This document shows, piece after piece, positions 21,301 through 32,121 of a stretch of DNA of 64,000 nt (its first letter is position 1; every line of letters begins with the position of its first letter). The position numbers were made by a program, and so were the translations under genes. The DNA is from Lepturacanthus savala (taxonomy: Eukaryota > Chordata > Actinopteri > Scombriformes > Trichiuridae): the NCBI GenBank assembly GCA_030544235.1, contig CM060462.1, positions 38,406,026 to 38,470,025 of the forward strand. Reading direction: 5' to 3'. A model generated the notes under the pieces. It saw only the letters and a list, made by a program, of their open reading frames with translations. It was not told where the DNA came from and made no database searches.

Positions 21301-22220
21301 GACATGTATCACAGTGTTTGGATTACTCGCTCAAACAACCTCACATTTCTGTACCAGAAACCACAAATTACACCACGGCATAAACAAATAGGAGCCGCTC
21401 TGCAATAAACTAGAAGACGTAGAGTAGAAAGTAGAGAGAAACTCAGCCTGATGTTTAACCCTCAGAGACCCCGGGAGCAGCAGCAGTTTGATTTGTGACA
21501 AAGCGATAAGCATTTTTAAACACACGCTGATGTCAGAGTTCCGGGTTGCTCATTGGAATATGAAAAATGCAGCGATCGCCTCGCCGACCTGCACATGTCG
21601 CGCTGTTGTAAGGAGCCTTTTTTTTCGCCTGCAACTGATCTCGGTGAGGAAGGAGGAGGGGGAAGAACAGAAGAGGATTGTAAAAAAAGCCACGGGAGGT
21701 CCCCGCCCTTCCCTGCCGAGAATGTTATGAACTTGTCCGGGAGACGGAGATGCGGCTCCCACAGCTGATTCAATATTTAGCGTTCTCATTGTACCAGATG
21801 TAGACACAAACAATGTATAATGGATCAAATATCGTCGCTAAACAGCAGGTGTGTAACCTTCACCTTGAGGGTGCAACGCTACCCCTTCCCTCTCCAGCAC
21901 TTCCTTAATTGCGTGTGCATGTCTCCAGACAGCGGGAACCGGTCAGAGGTCTTGGTTATCGGTTTGCTTGTGAGTGTGTGTGCACAGCGTGAAAATTCCA
22001 CTTTTTTTTTCTTTTCTTTTTTTTGCCTGGAGTAAGTGCACATCTTCAAAGGCGCTGAGAGAACTTGTTTTGAACTAGGAGCAGGTTTGCTTTCTCCCGT
22101 CCTTTGTTCCGCTAATCATCCCATGGGCGCCGCGCGCCGTCCGTAACAAAGGGTGGAACAACAAGCCGTTATCTTGCGAGAAAACAGGAAAGTAGATATC
22201 CCCCATTGTGCATAATTTAG
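21301..22220. promoter_or_regulatory. moderately GC/CpG-rich unique region
   Basis: From about 21440 the sequence is balanced to GC-rich with many CpGs, including GCGATCGCCTCGCCGACC near 21570 and GGGCGCCGCGCGCCGTCCG near 22125. Several overlapping short open frames exist on both strands with no family match. It could be a promoter region or conserved regulatory DNA; it lacks a recognisable exon. Confidence 0.25.
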
Positions 22221-22439
22221 CGCTGCTCCCATTTCCATTCATCAGTCGTCAAGAGGATCAGCAGGTACGATGAGAGAGAAGAAACAGGCTCTGGTGGATG
22301 GATGCTGAACATTGAGCTTTTATTCCTTTTTCTTCTATATATACATTTGTGTTCACTATAACAGCGTGTGTCTAAAAACATGAGTGAAGCCAAAGTCCTT
22401 AGAGTCAAATTTATTTCAGCGCATTGGGAACATCATTTC

Positions 22440-22625
22440 ATCATTTTACAATTTTTACTGTAAACTACTGCACTTTTACATTTTACCATCCGATTTTGTG
22501 TTTCTGCTGCACTTTAGTTTTTATTATAGTATTTAATTTAATGTAGTTGTTTATTTTATGGAAAAGAGATCTTGACCTCAATGGGTTTATTATCTGGTTA
22601 AATAAAGGTCAATTAAAAGATCTAA
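22440..22625 (+). mobile_element. LINE-like 3' tail
   Basis: The end reads GAGATCTTGACCTCAATGGG, then CTGGTTAAATAAAGGTCAAT, an arrangement I recognise as the 3' end of a common fish non-LTR element (polyadenylation-like AATAAA close to the end). Upstream sequence has no open frame. The clade is not determined. Confidence 0.5.
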
Positions 22626-22768
22626 ATCAAAATGTGAAGGAAAATGTGTCAATGTTTATATTATTTTATGGAAAATGCAGCAGTGTCTGAGTTTTGCACT
22701 GTATAAACTTCAGAATCTCCAGGATTTATCATCCCTGTTATAACCATAGATCTGCTTCACATCTATGT

Positions 22769-23055
22769 TGCATGGACTCAACCAACTTCCTGCTCCTATG
22801 AAGGTGTTTCAGCCTCAGAATTCCTCTGATTTTCTTGGTTTTGCCTCAGAAACAGCATTTTTGACATCAGCTCACCGGTTTTTAATGGTATTAAGGTCCA
22901 GGGATTGGGTTGGTCACTCCAGAGTTTTAATAAGTTGGTCCAAGATGCTGCTGATTTGTCTTGTTGAAACTCACATTTCAAGTCTATTTCCTCTTCGGCA
23001 TAAAGCAACATGACCTCTTCAAGTATTCTGATATAGGCAAACTGATCCATGATCC
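22769..23055 (-). pseudogene. Tc1-like transposase fragment, left arm of an inverted pair
   Basis: On the minus strand, GIMDQFAYIRILEEVMLLYA is followed by EEEIDLKCEFQQD, the region leading to the second catalytic aspartate (QQD) of Tc1-like transposases. Downstream frames are degenerate. The spacer to the right continues the same gene upstream, with KWKNILRTGETQIVLFW in the minus frame near 23210-23160, corresponding to the first catalytic region (DET normally; here GET, so the aspartate is lost). A complementary copy of this arm lies at 23262-23526. Confidence 0.87.
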
Positions 23056-23261
23056 CTTGTCTGCAATAAATAGGCCTGACATCATCGTCAGACAAATAAT
23101 CCCCATATCATGATACTTCACTGTGTTCAGAGTGAACTGAGGCTTAAATTCTGTGGTCCTTGGACCAAAAAAGAACAATCTGAGTTTCACCAGTCCTCAA
23201 AATGTTTTTCCATTTCTCTTTATGACAGTTGATGTGTTCTTTGGTGAATTGTTTCCACTGA
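23056..23261 (-). pseudogene. Tc1-like transposase, upstream part between the arms
   Basis: Minus-strand sequence encoding the central part of the transposase upstream of the left arm, broken by stops. It shows HINCHKEKWKNILRTGET and then LFWSKDHRI, as in Tc1 families, with the expected acidic residue replaced. Confidence 0.75.
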
Positions 23262-23575
23262 TCATGGATCGGTTTGTCTATATCAGAATACTTGAAGGGT
23301 TCATGTTGCCTTATGCTGAAGAGGAAATGTGAGTTTTACCAAAATACATCAGCAGAATCTTGGTTCCAGACCAACAAATTAAAGTTCAACACTATCCCCA
23401 AACTTTAATCCTATTAAAAATGTGTGAACTGACGTCAAACATGCTGTTTCTGACACAGAAACCAATAGATTCAGAGGAACTGTGAGGCTGAAACACCTGT
23501 TCACAGGAGCTGGTCGACTCCATGCAACACAGATATGAAGCAGGTCAACAACTCAATGTTACTGGAGTGATTCAC
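23262..23575 (+). pseudogene. Tc1-like transposase fragment, right arm of an inverted pair
   Basis: The plus strand reads RFVYIRILEGFMLPYAEEEM and then, with stops and shifts, a tail ending near VDSMQHRYEAGQQLNVTGV. It is the reverse complement of 22769-23055 with roughly 10-20 percent differences by eye. Confidence 0.85.
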
Positions 23576-23599
23576 AGCTGAGTTTTAGTTTTAGGATAC

Positions 23600-23925
23600 A
23601 ACATACAGTGTTCCCAATGCATCGAAATAATAATTATTATACAGATTTTGGCTTTTTTAAACACGCTGCTGTTATTTTAAACACAACATCTTCATTGTTC
23701 GTCATATTGATGTTAAACCAGCTGCAATGGTGCTAAAAGCCTCGAGCTTCATGTCGTCATCGGTTACTCAAAAAACCCTGAGATTAACTGAGCAAGTACA
23801 AAACACATGAAGAGATTTCATAACGTAGGAGCAGGTTCCTGCGTCCTGAAACCCATGCAGATTCATTAGGCACGTCGTGGTGTTTTCAGGAGGCTGGCGT
23901 GCTTCAGATAAGGTTGTTCTAACAT
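23600..23925. other. unique DNA
   Basis: Non-repetitive, no coding signal. Confidence 0.4.
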
Positions 23926-23930
23926 GTCCT

Positions 23931-23970
23931 ATGTGTGTGTGTGTGTTTAAAAGTGTGTGTGTGTGTGTGA
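23931..23970. repeat. (GT)n microsatellite, interrupted
   Basis: Two GT runs separated by TTTAAAA. Confidence 0.95.
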
Positions 23971-24124
23971 GAAGGAGATTAAGAGTGAGAAAAAGGAGTC
24001 AGTGGCGGCAAAAGTGAAACAGATTGAGTCAGACGTGGCTTTACCGATGACAGATCTCTGCACATTGACTTACTGGAAGGGTAAAGCAAGCGATGCTCAG
24101 CCGCTAAGCCAGACACCACCTGCC

Positions 24125-24141
24125 TCACACACACACACACA

Positions 24142-24177
<36 letters not shown>
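24125..24177. repeat. (CA)n microsatellite
   Basis: About 26 CA units with one CCAC interruption. Confidence 0.97.
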
Positions 24178-24179
<2 letters not shown>

Positions 24180-24325
24180 CTCATTCCCCAGACCTCCCAC
24201 ACCGAGGGAACAGAGCTGAGAAGTAACAGTGGATGAAACCTGGTAAATACAACATAAAAATACTATTTAATCATACAAGAATCATCACTATAACAGGCAG
24301 TGATGTCTTAGTATTAATAGTATAT

Positions 24326-24328
<3 letters not shown>

Positions 24329-24403
<75 letters not shown>
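24329..24403. repeat. (AC)n(AT)n compound microsatellite
   Basis: About 20 AC units pass directly into about 16 AT units. Confidence 0.97.
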
Positions 24404-24406
<3 letters not shown>

Positions 24407-24652
24407 TTTTCCTACTATTACTACTATATAATCATATAAACTAGTTTTATATTCTCGGTGGATTATATATTTAAATGGATCATTCTTTTTCAGTCACACC
24501 AATTGACATTTTTTTTAAAAAATGCAATAAATCATGACTTTTGTAAAAAATAATCATACAAATAGACAAAAAAATCAACATTACACAAAATATACATTTT
24601 GAGAAACCTGGTGAATGCTTCTTAAAAACTGAATCTAAAAACTTTTTGTCTT

Positions 24653-24655
<3 letters not shown>

Positions 24656-24700
<45 letters not shown>
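24656..24700. repeat. (AT)n microsatellite
   Basis: About 20 AT units, followed by 200 bp of AT-rich low-complexity sequence to 24900. Confidence 0.96.
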
Positions 24701-24904
24701 TATTGTATGCATGGGTGTATATGTATATATAGATATATTATTGCATATTTTATATATATTATATCTATTTCTATCTTAACTTATTGTTTATATTTAATAA
24801 TCTTGTATTATACTTATAATATATTTCACAATAACATTAGTGTCTATAGACATTTACTTTTATTTGTTCTTATTTATTTTATTTTCTCTATACTATATAA
24901 GTTG

Positions 24905-24978
24905 TATAACTATGTGATGAAGCTTCAGTTTCCCTGAGGAACCTCCCAAAGGATCAATAAATCTAATCTAATCTGGAT
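24905..24978 (+). mobile_element. LINE-like 3' tail with (TCTAA) repeats
   Basis: CAGTTTCCCTGAGGAACCTC, then CCAAAGGATCAATAAATCTA and a short (ATCTA)n tail. A dyad next to AATAAA followed by a short tandem tail is typical of 3' ends of fish non-LTR elements that end in microsatellite-like repeats. The clade is uncertain. Confidence 0.6.
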
Positions 24979-24989
24979 AAAGCTTCAAA

Positions 24990-25480
24990 AACGTGATGGT
25001 ATATTTTCACGTGTACACACCTGTACATACAAACAAATAAATAAATAAAATAACACGTCCGCTGTGCTGCAGCAGTGTAACAGCCTGTGGACATGTTGTC
25101 CTCTGTCCTTCCTTTTCACACTGAATCATTGAGTAACAAGTCCACAGAGGCTCCATCTGATGTCTTTATATTCTGTGTACTTCCCTTTTCCCACCGGGTC
25201 AAAATGAAGTGACCTTTCACTGATTTTATTCTCATTGTGCAGAGACTGTAATATTCATTGAGTTTACACCACAGCAGCTTTGTGAACAGATGTGTAACGC
25301 TGCCCGCTGTCACCTTTCACACGTCCTGCACACGCTTTTTATTTGTTTTCCTTAATCTTGCAGCATTAGAGTTTTGTCTCTGTCGCCCTCTACTGGCAGA
25401 AAGAGTGGAATTACACAAACACTGAGAAATCATTAAAAAAAGAAGCTGTGGCTGTAAAATGGTGGATTTGTTGTTTAGAG
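24990..25480. other. unique DNA with a CTCF-like motif
   Basis: Balanced DNA without recognised repeats. The minus strand at 25396-25385 reads CCAGTAGAGGGC, which fits the CTCF core consensus CCASYAGRKGGC at every position. Confidence 0.4.
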
Positions 25481-25867
25481 CATCACACAACACTGCAAAA
25501 ACTATTAAATGTAATTGTTGGGACACTTGTTTTCCTCATTCATTATGTTTTTGTTGTTTTCTTATCTGAAAAGGTTTGTTATAGTATTGGTAAAAAGTTA
25601 ATAATTTTAACATTTCAGCCTTTTTAGATTTGGAAAAAAAAAAGAAATGTTAGGTGAGATGAAAATGTCATGTATTTGTCTTGTATTTGACTATAATCTA
25701 GAAAAAACACTTGAAATAAGCTCTATTATCTTGATCCAAGATCATATTTTTGATTAATATTTGCAATTAATCTCTACAACAGAACATTTAACAATAGAAG
25801 TGAATTAGAATGTTTTCATGATGTCAAATCTAAAAAACTGGAGAAAGTTTTACACTTTTTACATGTT

Positions 25868-26075
25868 ACACTGCAAAAAAAATTAAATCTTACCAAGTGA
25901 AAATATCCTTTGGTACAAATAGTCAAATATTAAGAACAATTATCTTATTCCATTGGCAGATAATTTAGCTGATATCAGGTTTTTTTCTATTTTAATTAAT
26001 TTAATATATATTTTTTAGATGGACAAATTATACCAAATATAGGACATCTTCACTTGTATTTTTTTTTTTTTAATA
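25868..26075 (+). mobile_element. family C copy with both ends
   Basis: Left: ACACTGCAAAAAAAATTAAA, ACCAAGTGAAAATATCCTTT, GGTACAAATAGTC. Right: AAATTATACCAAATATAGG and CATCTTCACTTGTATTTTTT, complementary to the left end apart from several mismatches. This shows that family C is a short element with terminal inverted repeats of about 40 bp and no coding capacity. Confidence 0.72.
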
Positions 26076-26816
26076 TTAATTTATTTTTTTGTATTTATTT
26101 ATTTATTTATTTTAACAGTGAAACAGGAAAAACATGTTCCACTAGCAGAATATGACACATTTTTTTCTGATAACACTAGAAAGGCCAAAATTTATAAGGA
26201 TTTACATTATTTTACCCACAATGTAAGTTAGCATCGGGCTAAACAGACATAGCCAGTGGACGTTCCATCCAATCAGATGTCTGAATATTTAATAATCAGC
26301 ATCGTGTGATTTGTGTGAGAAAGTTCTACTTTAAACTTTCTGTTCTTTATTTTCATTGACCTTAACATGTAGAACAGGAGGAATCAGGAAGAACTAAAAG
26401 AAGGAACAGGTGGCATCATTTTGTAAGCTTGAATTCAAACACCAGCCTCTGAAATCCCAACATATGTTGTTGCAATGGTGTCAAGTAAAACTCCTTTTCT
26501 GCCACTTATTGTCTGTTGTAGAGAAACTCCAACATATGAGTGTTTGTTTTTCAGTTTGACAGCATCAGTCACAGCTTCGGTGCAGATTTGAACTTCCTTT
26601 ATCTCCAAATGTCATTGCTGTTTGTTTGTGATGGCTTCATGATTCAACTTAGTTCCACAGCTTTGATTGAATTTCAAATAAGAAAAAAGGCCAAAATGCA
26701 AATATCAATACTGAACTGAATGCAATCATTACTTTTTCTGTAATAAATCAGACTCTAATGCCTCGAAACTTTGCATAAAATCTGCTGAGCTCTGATTTAA
26801 CTAAGACATCAATTAT
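26076..26816. other. AT-rich then unique DNA
   Basis: 26076-26115 is a TTTATT tract. 26190-26800 is non-repetitive by eye. No gene is supported. Confidence 0.4.
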
Positions 26817-27080
26817 GGCTGTGACTAACATCTATTCTGATAGTCCATTAATCTATTGTTCATTGAATAATTGATTAGTTTTTTGGTGTAAAACGCCAAT
26901 CAATACTTCTCAAAGCTGAAGATTCAGTCCACAACCCAAAGATCATCAGTTTATTAATATAGAGACTAAAGAAACCAGGAAATAGAAGCTGGAACCAGAG
27001 AATTTGGACATTTTCTACTTAAAAACAAGTCAAATCATCAAATAGATGGATAGTTGGTAACGAATCAATTAATAGTCAAT
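26817..27080 (+). mobile_element. family A repeat copy, near full length
   Basis: GGCTGTGACTAACATCTATT, GATAGTCCATTAATCTATTG, TTGGTGTAAAACGCCAATCA, CCACAACCCAAAGATCATCA, ACTAAAGAAACCAGGAAATA, GAATTTGGACATTTTCTACT, ATAGTTGGTAACGAATCAAT. It lacks only the final GCAGCT. Confidence 0.88.
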
Positions 27081-27097
27081 CTACTCAAAATTAAAAA

Positions 27098-27190
27098 TCT
27101 AAATGTTTCTCATACAGTTTTTATCAGTGACATGATATTAGACAACTTAGACAAAGGTTTCCTTCCTGTATTTAAATTATTCAGATTTTA
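27098..27190 (+). repeat. family D repeat fragment
   Basis: AAATCTAAATGTTTCTCATA, CAGTTTTTATCAGTGACATG, ATATTAGACAACTTAGACAA and GGTTTCCTTCCTGT match the order of motifs at 37205-37310 and, in part, 36660-36760. Confidence 0.6.
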
Positions 27191-27199
27191 ATCCCTGAC

Positions 27200-27222
27200 A
27201 TATATATATATATATATATTTA
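27200..27222. repeat. (TA)n microsatellite, short
   Basis: About ten TA units. Confidence 0.9.
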
Positions 27223-27499
27223 ATTGTTTAACTGATATAATCATATGCATGAAAACTGTGAAAGCAAAATGGGCTAAAATGGATTAATCCTCCTACAGAC
27301 TGAGATTTGAGCATTTTTATAAGTTTATTGGAAACCAAACTGTGCGACTTGGATGTAATAAAGTCAGAAAATCAAGTTTGATGTGTGCAGATTACTGGAT
27401 ATGATGACGACATTTACTGAATCACAGGCTGTGAGTCAATGAAACATCATCAACCACAGAAATCACCACATTCAGCCCAAAATCACAGCATGGAATCGG

Positions 27500-29110
27500 C
27501 TTTTGGAACAAACTTTTCTAGCATTTCCTGATAAATGAGGTGAAGTTAGCAAAGTCTGTGGCTGAAACTCACCTCTGGGTGTCAGTTTGACGCTTCGCTT
27601 TCGATTGAACTCTCAATGTCAAGACGCTGCCATTTTGGGTTGTAAACAGTGACAGGATTCTAATAAACAATCTGCCACGCTTCGCCCCGTGTTAATAACC
27701 AACTTTCATCTGGTGTCAATCTTAATACAGAAACTCCAATTATCTAAGTCTTTACTGGAGTGGAAAGAATTGGCTCCTCCATCCCGGTTGGATAACAACA
27801 GCAAACTACATCCACTGAGATGGACCCGCTCCTGCCTGAAACTGGCTTTTCTGGACTCCGTGGTCTCTGATACCGTCATCATATCCTCTGATTGGGTTTA
27901 ACGCCGATGCCTGACGTGTTTGGTATCAGAGATGACAGCTTTTGAATGGGATGTGGTACAAAACACATATTTTTTGGACGGTCTGAGAGCGCGGATCCAT
28001 CTGCTTCCCTCGTCCATGGAAGATGGCGTCTCTTTGCCTCGGGAACGATCAGTTGGCGCTTGTCAAATCCATTCAGTCAGCGGGACAGTTAGACTCCGGA
28101 ATGATTCGCATGTGTTCTCCTTCCTTTTCATTTTCCCTTTTTTTATTATAACACTGCAGAGGCCTGATTACAACCGTGGTTGTCAACATTATCGCAATTA
28201 TTGAAAATCACAACAAAAATCATCCGTTGCACTGTGCATGATGATAATAACCCTACTTATCTAATTTCCTATGTAAATGGAGGTAACCCTGTTAGGAGGT
28301 TTCACATCCTGATATGTTGAGTGTCCTTTGGTCATCACTCACTTTGCTATTCACAAGAAGAATAGCGTGAAAGAAATGAATAATTCTGCTTTATGCCGGC
28401 GATTGCGATGAAGTATTTTCTCCTGAAAGACTGAAATCTCCAGCCCCTTCATGGAGGTGTGAGATTTAGTGAAATTGAGTAAAGTGGAATAATAAACCCC
28501 CTCCTATCTCTTAAGAAAGGCTCATGGCCTCTATTACTATTCAGGATGATTTAATTGATCCATAGCCGCATTCATGGCCACATTCACGGCTACATGAACT
28601 GAATTAATGACATTAATAGAAGGAATGCTGCTTTCCTTTTGGTTCGGCAATTGGAGGCTCGGAATATGAATGATGTACGTCTCAGGGAGCGTGAATAGAG
28701 CAGAATTAAAAAAAGTTCTCTTGAATCGGACGTCGCCGAGCGTCAAAAGAAGCTTCTCCTTGGACGAAAGAGCGAGACAATCAGATCAGAATCACAAGGC
28801 TTCCTTTGTTTCTCCACCTCGGTCTAATGGCAGGTAACAAAGATTACAAGGCTCAGTGAGCTTCAGTGCTGCAGGAGTCTTCCAGCCAATGATATCATGA
28901 GGGGACCAAGGACATTATGTGAATGGCCCTGTGAATAATATATCCTTTGAGGATCTGAGGAGCTCGGTTCGCCTCCATTTTTGAGCAATATCTGTACGTG
29001 GCAAACACTCTTTTCTTTTTGCAGAAACAGGAGTGAATGGCAGCGCCATTTGGGATTTTCTACTTTGCAAACCCTGGCTGCAGAAGGCTTAAATGATGAT
29101 CTCACTCTCA
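27500..29110. other. long repeat-free stretch, possible conserved non-coding DNA
   Basis: About 1.6 kb with balanced composition and no dispersed or tandem repeats, which is exceptional in this window. Open frames (27689-27901 and 27920-28204 plus; 28537-28746 and 28863-29111 minus) are short and match no family I know. The parts 27900-28110 and 28370-28760 look most ordered. It could hold enhancers or an unrecognised exon; this is inferred from texture alone. Confidence 0.3.
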
Positions 29111-29119
29111 CTGAATATT

Positions 29120-30140
29120 TATCTACTTCTATTTCTATGATTGTTTAAGCTGTTCTATGGCTATTTTTCTAGTAACTATTTCTCCAAGATGTGTAGCTCG
29201 TTGTTTCTCGATGTGCTGATGAAAGAATTCAACACCCGACATGTGCAAAGAGTTTTATTCCAAAAAGAACAGTGTGCAAAACATCCTGAATCTAAGAGCA
29301 TCTCTGGAGGCCAAATTGTGGATCTCTCTGCATAATGATGAATCTCAGAGAGCCTCTGCTCCAATATAAAACCTCTCTCTATTCATCCCAAACATCTTTA
29401 TATACTTTTCTAGGGTCCGTACCTGGTTAAACTTCTCTATATTTGGTCCAAACAACTCATCATTTCTTCCTGTTCCTGATGATCAGCTGCCTTGAGACCC
29501 CTTCGACCCCTTTGGCCATTTTCACCCATGTCCAGCTTTCATTCTTACAAGGTTTAAATCTAATGTTACAAGACAGGAATAGACAATACACAACTTAGTT
29601 TGTAGGTTACTATTAAACTTCTTTAGATTAATTTAGATTTAAGCAAATTAAGATTTATCTTGCTTCCATAAGACTTTCTATGAGATTGTTCTGGATTTTC
29701 TAGCTATGTTAAGCCTTATTCTAGTGATGTTTCATCTTCTTTTTGGTATTTTTAGTTTCTATTTTCTGGCATTTTTACCGCCTTCTATTCCCACTACCCT
29801 TGTATTGACTCTACATATTTTATTGTAGCTGTGTTGATGATGTTTATGATGGAAAGAGATGTGATTGGTCCATGTTGTAACCAAAACCATGTTTAAATTG
29901 TGCTGTCAAAATTACTGAGTACCAAAACATTGTAGCATTGAATTCATTCATTTCCAGTGATTGACAGTGTGCAGGATTTCATATTTGTCCTTTTTCTTGC
30001 AGACACAAGAATTAAAATGTCAAAAAAATAGAAAACAGTCGAGTAGGATAACATCCTCCAGGTGTTTTCAACTCAAAATTCCAGTCTTTTGTCACTTACG
30101 TGTGACCTTCCAGTTTATTATATGAACCAAACAAATGGTG
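29120..30140. other. unassigned DNA
   Basis: AT-rich to balanced. The words GTCCGTACCTGGTTAAAC and CCTTGAGACCCCTTCGACC are not repeated elsewhere in the window. No gene is supported. Confidence 0.35.
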
Positions 30141-30149
30141 AAATGAGGA

Positions 30150-30760
30150 ATCCTCCTTCCCTCGTCCCGGGTGTGGTAGCGCGAGGCTTCGGGGCTGTTT
30201 TCCTGGCTTCCTGCCGCCGCCGTTGCAACGGCGCAGCTGCCACCTGAGATATTCCACACATGACATTTATTCAGGGGAGGGCATTGACAGATGCTTCAAA
30301 GCAGCTTTGTGGCACGGGCCAAGAAAGACCCCTCGTCACATTAGATAAGGCAGGGGACGATCATATTAACCCCGCATGTGGTGCCGCCGTGTTGAAATGG
30401 CCGCCGATGCCGCCCCGGCGACCGCTGTGGTGGCGGGGGAGGGTAAGGGGGGCGGGGGAGGGGAGCAAAAGAATAAACAGCTTGACAGAAAACGCATCCA
30501 TGTGTTTACACGGACAGGTTGGCATGTTGCTGGCGTGTTGCTGGCGTGTCGGGCGTGCCACAGGCCTGGCGGCTGCGGGTGGAGTGCATGAAGCCCGGTG
30601 ATGCATGTTCTCCTCTCCGGTGTGTTCACGGTTCCGCGCACGTCCTGGTCTGCAGGCGGGAAGCTGTTTGTCTGAGATACAAAACAAACACAATGCGAAC
30701 ACAGCGCCGCATCGGTTCCAACGGCGGCTGAAGCAGGTGGACAAATTAAAACGTCTTTAT
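30150..30760. promoter_or_regulatory. CpG-rich patch with G-quadruplex motif
   Basis: The densest CpG cluster of the window, with GCCGCCGTGTTGAAATGGCC, GCCGATGCCGCCCCGGCG and a perfect palindrome CGCCGTTGCAACGGCG at 30218-30233 that holds two MYB-type CAACGG sites. 30435-30463 has five runs of three or more G with loops of one to three bases. Open frames on both strands (longest 198 codons, minus) are expected in GC-rich DNA and resemble no family. It could be a CpG island at a promoter or a first exon. Confidence 0.4.
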
Positions 30761-31090
30761 GGGAATGAACGCTGCTCCTGGAAACAGTCAGAGGGAGGCT
30801 GCTGGATCCACGAGTTTTACTAATGTGTGGAAATCTGGTTTCAATCTGCAGCCTGAAGTGACGTGTATCTGATCTTTTAATGTAACACAGGCTGCTTGGA
30901 CATGTCCTAAAACTGATGCATTTACTGTGCTGAAGTAGGTGGAAGCAGGAAGGAAGTAGCAACCATGGCTAAAAACCTGCCTCTTCCATTCCCTCATTTC
31001 CTCCTTAAAACAAATGTGTTCTGGCTCCTGTGGGACAGAAACTTTAAAACGACCAGATCCTCACTACTAGCGTCCATATTTACTTTTACA
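30761..31090. other. unique DNA
   Basis: Non-repetitive; no gene is supported. Confidence 0.4.
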
Positions 31091-31093
31091 GAG

Positions 31094-31234
31094 TTGAAGA
31101 TTCAACCCAAAGATCATCAGTTTATTATTATAGAGACTAAAGAAACCAGGAAATAATCAGAGAAGAGAAACTGGAACCAGAGAATTTAGACATTTTCTTC
31201 TACTAATTGATTAATTGACACGGCTGCAGCTCGA
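31094..31234 (+). mobile_element. family A 3' half
   Basis: GTTGAAGATTCAACCCAAAG, ATCATCAGTTTATTATTATA, GAGACTAAAGAAACCAGGAA, AATAATCAGAGAAGAGAAAC, then a shortened end GACACGGCTGCAGCTCGAG. Confidence 0.87.
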
Positions 31235-31473
31235 GAGAATCTAACAGCTCATCACTTGTTGTGCAGTGTCCATCAATAAGTGGTGAAAATGCAACTATAT
31301 CTGCAGTATATACAACACTATTTGGTTGCTGAACAGTGTGATAAATGGGATCGAATGGCTCTTTAACTTTTAGATAACAATGGTATTAAAATTATGACCG
31401 TTTTAGTCGACTAGCCCCTTAACAGAACTGACAAGTTTCACACTTTTACACTAATTCTGCAGACGGAAAGAGC

Positions 31474-31492
31474 TTGTGTGTGTGTGTGTGTG

Positions 31493-31530
<38 letters not shown>

Positions 31531-31562
31531 AGTGTGTGTGTGTGTGTGTGTGTGTGAGTGTG
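31474..31562. repeat. (GT)n microsatellite with GAGA interruptions
   Basis: About 40 GT units with three GAGA or GAG breaks. Confidence 0.96.
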
Positions 31563-31599
31563 GGGGGTGTGTATGTTGCAGCAGGGTTGCAGGGTTACC

Positions 31600-32005
31600 T
31601 GAGGTGTGTCAGAGTAAAACTAATCCATCTTGTCTTTATTTCCTGGCTGGTGTTTCTCGCTCCAGCCGAGCAGCAACGACCGATGACACCGATCCGAACA
31701 CTGCGGGGGCCGGGAGCCGCGTGTTGATCAACAGGAGTAAACTCCAGAGCCGTCACGAGTCCCAACTTCAGTGTTTACGGACAGAGTCGCGGTTTGACCT
31801 TTCCAGGCGACTGTCTGTCGTATCGATCACACGCCGCCGGCCCATCGCTGCTGTTAAAACGCTGCTTTTGTTCGCGGCTGTTGCTGTTTGTCCGTTTGGA
31901 TTTTTTCTCCCAGATGGAACGCCGCCGCATCCGTGTGCCGGGAAAACGGCCGGCGAGGCGACCGGAGCCAAAGGTCAGAATGACATTAAGGTGTTTCTAA
32001 AGGTT
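31600..32005 (+). promoter_or_regulatory. CpG-rich patch, possible first exon or promoter
   Basis: CpG-dense, with CTGCGGGGGCCGGGAGCCGC near 31701, CACACGCCGCCGGCCCATCG near 31828 and GGCCGGCGAGGCGACCGG near 31950. A pyrimidine tract ending TTTTTTCTCCCAG at 31912 stands directly before an ATG at 31914, and a GT follows AAAG near 31972, so an arginine-rich mini-exon is formally possible, but no protein family matches and repeats start at 32047. Confidence 0.3.
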
Positions 32006-32046
32006 CGATGGAATCAGAAAACTGGAAAGTTCATCCTGGTTTTACA

Positions 32047-32121
32047 ACACACTGCAAAAAATGAAATCGTATCAAGTGAAACAGTCTATTTGGTACAATT
32101 AGTCCAATGTTGGGTAGAATT
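32047..32121 (+). mobile_element. family C copy, left part
   Basis: ACACTGCAAAAAATGAAATC, GTATCAAGTGAAACAGTCTA, TTTGGTACAATTAGTCCAAT, then GGGTAGAATT, where an insertion interrupts it. Confidence 0.82.

Noticed and set aside
30366..30962. 198-codon minus-strand open frame in the CpG-rich patch
   Set aside because: Overlaps frames of similar size in other registers. GC-rich DNA lacks stops, and no domain is recognisable.
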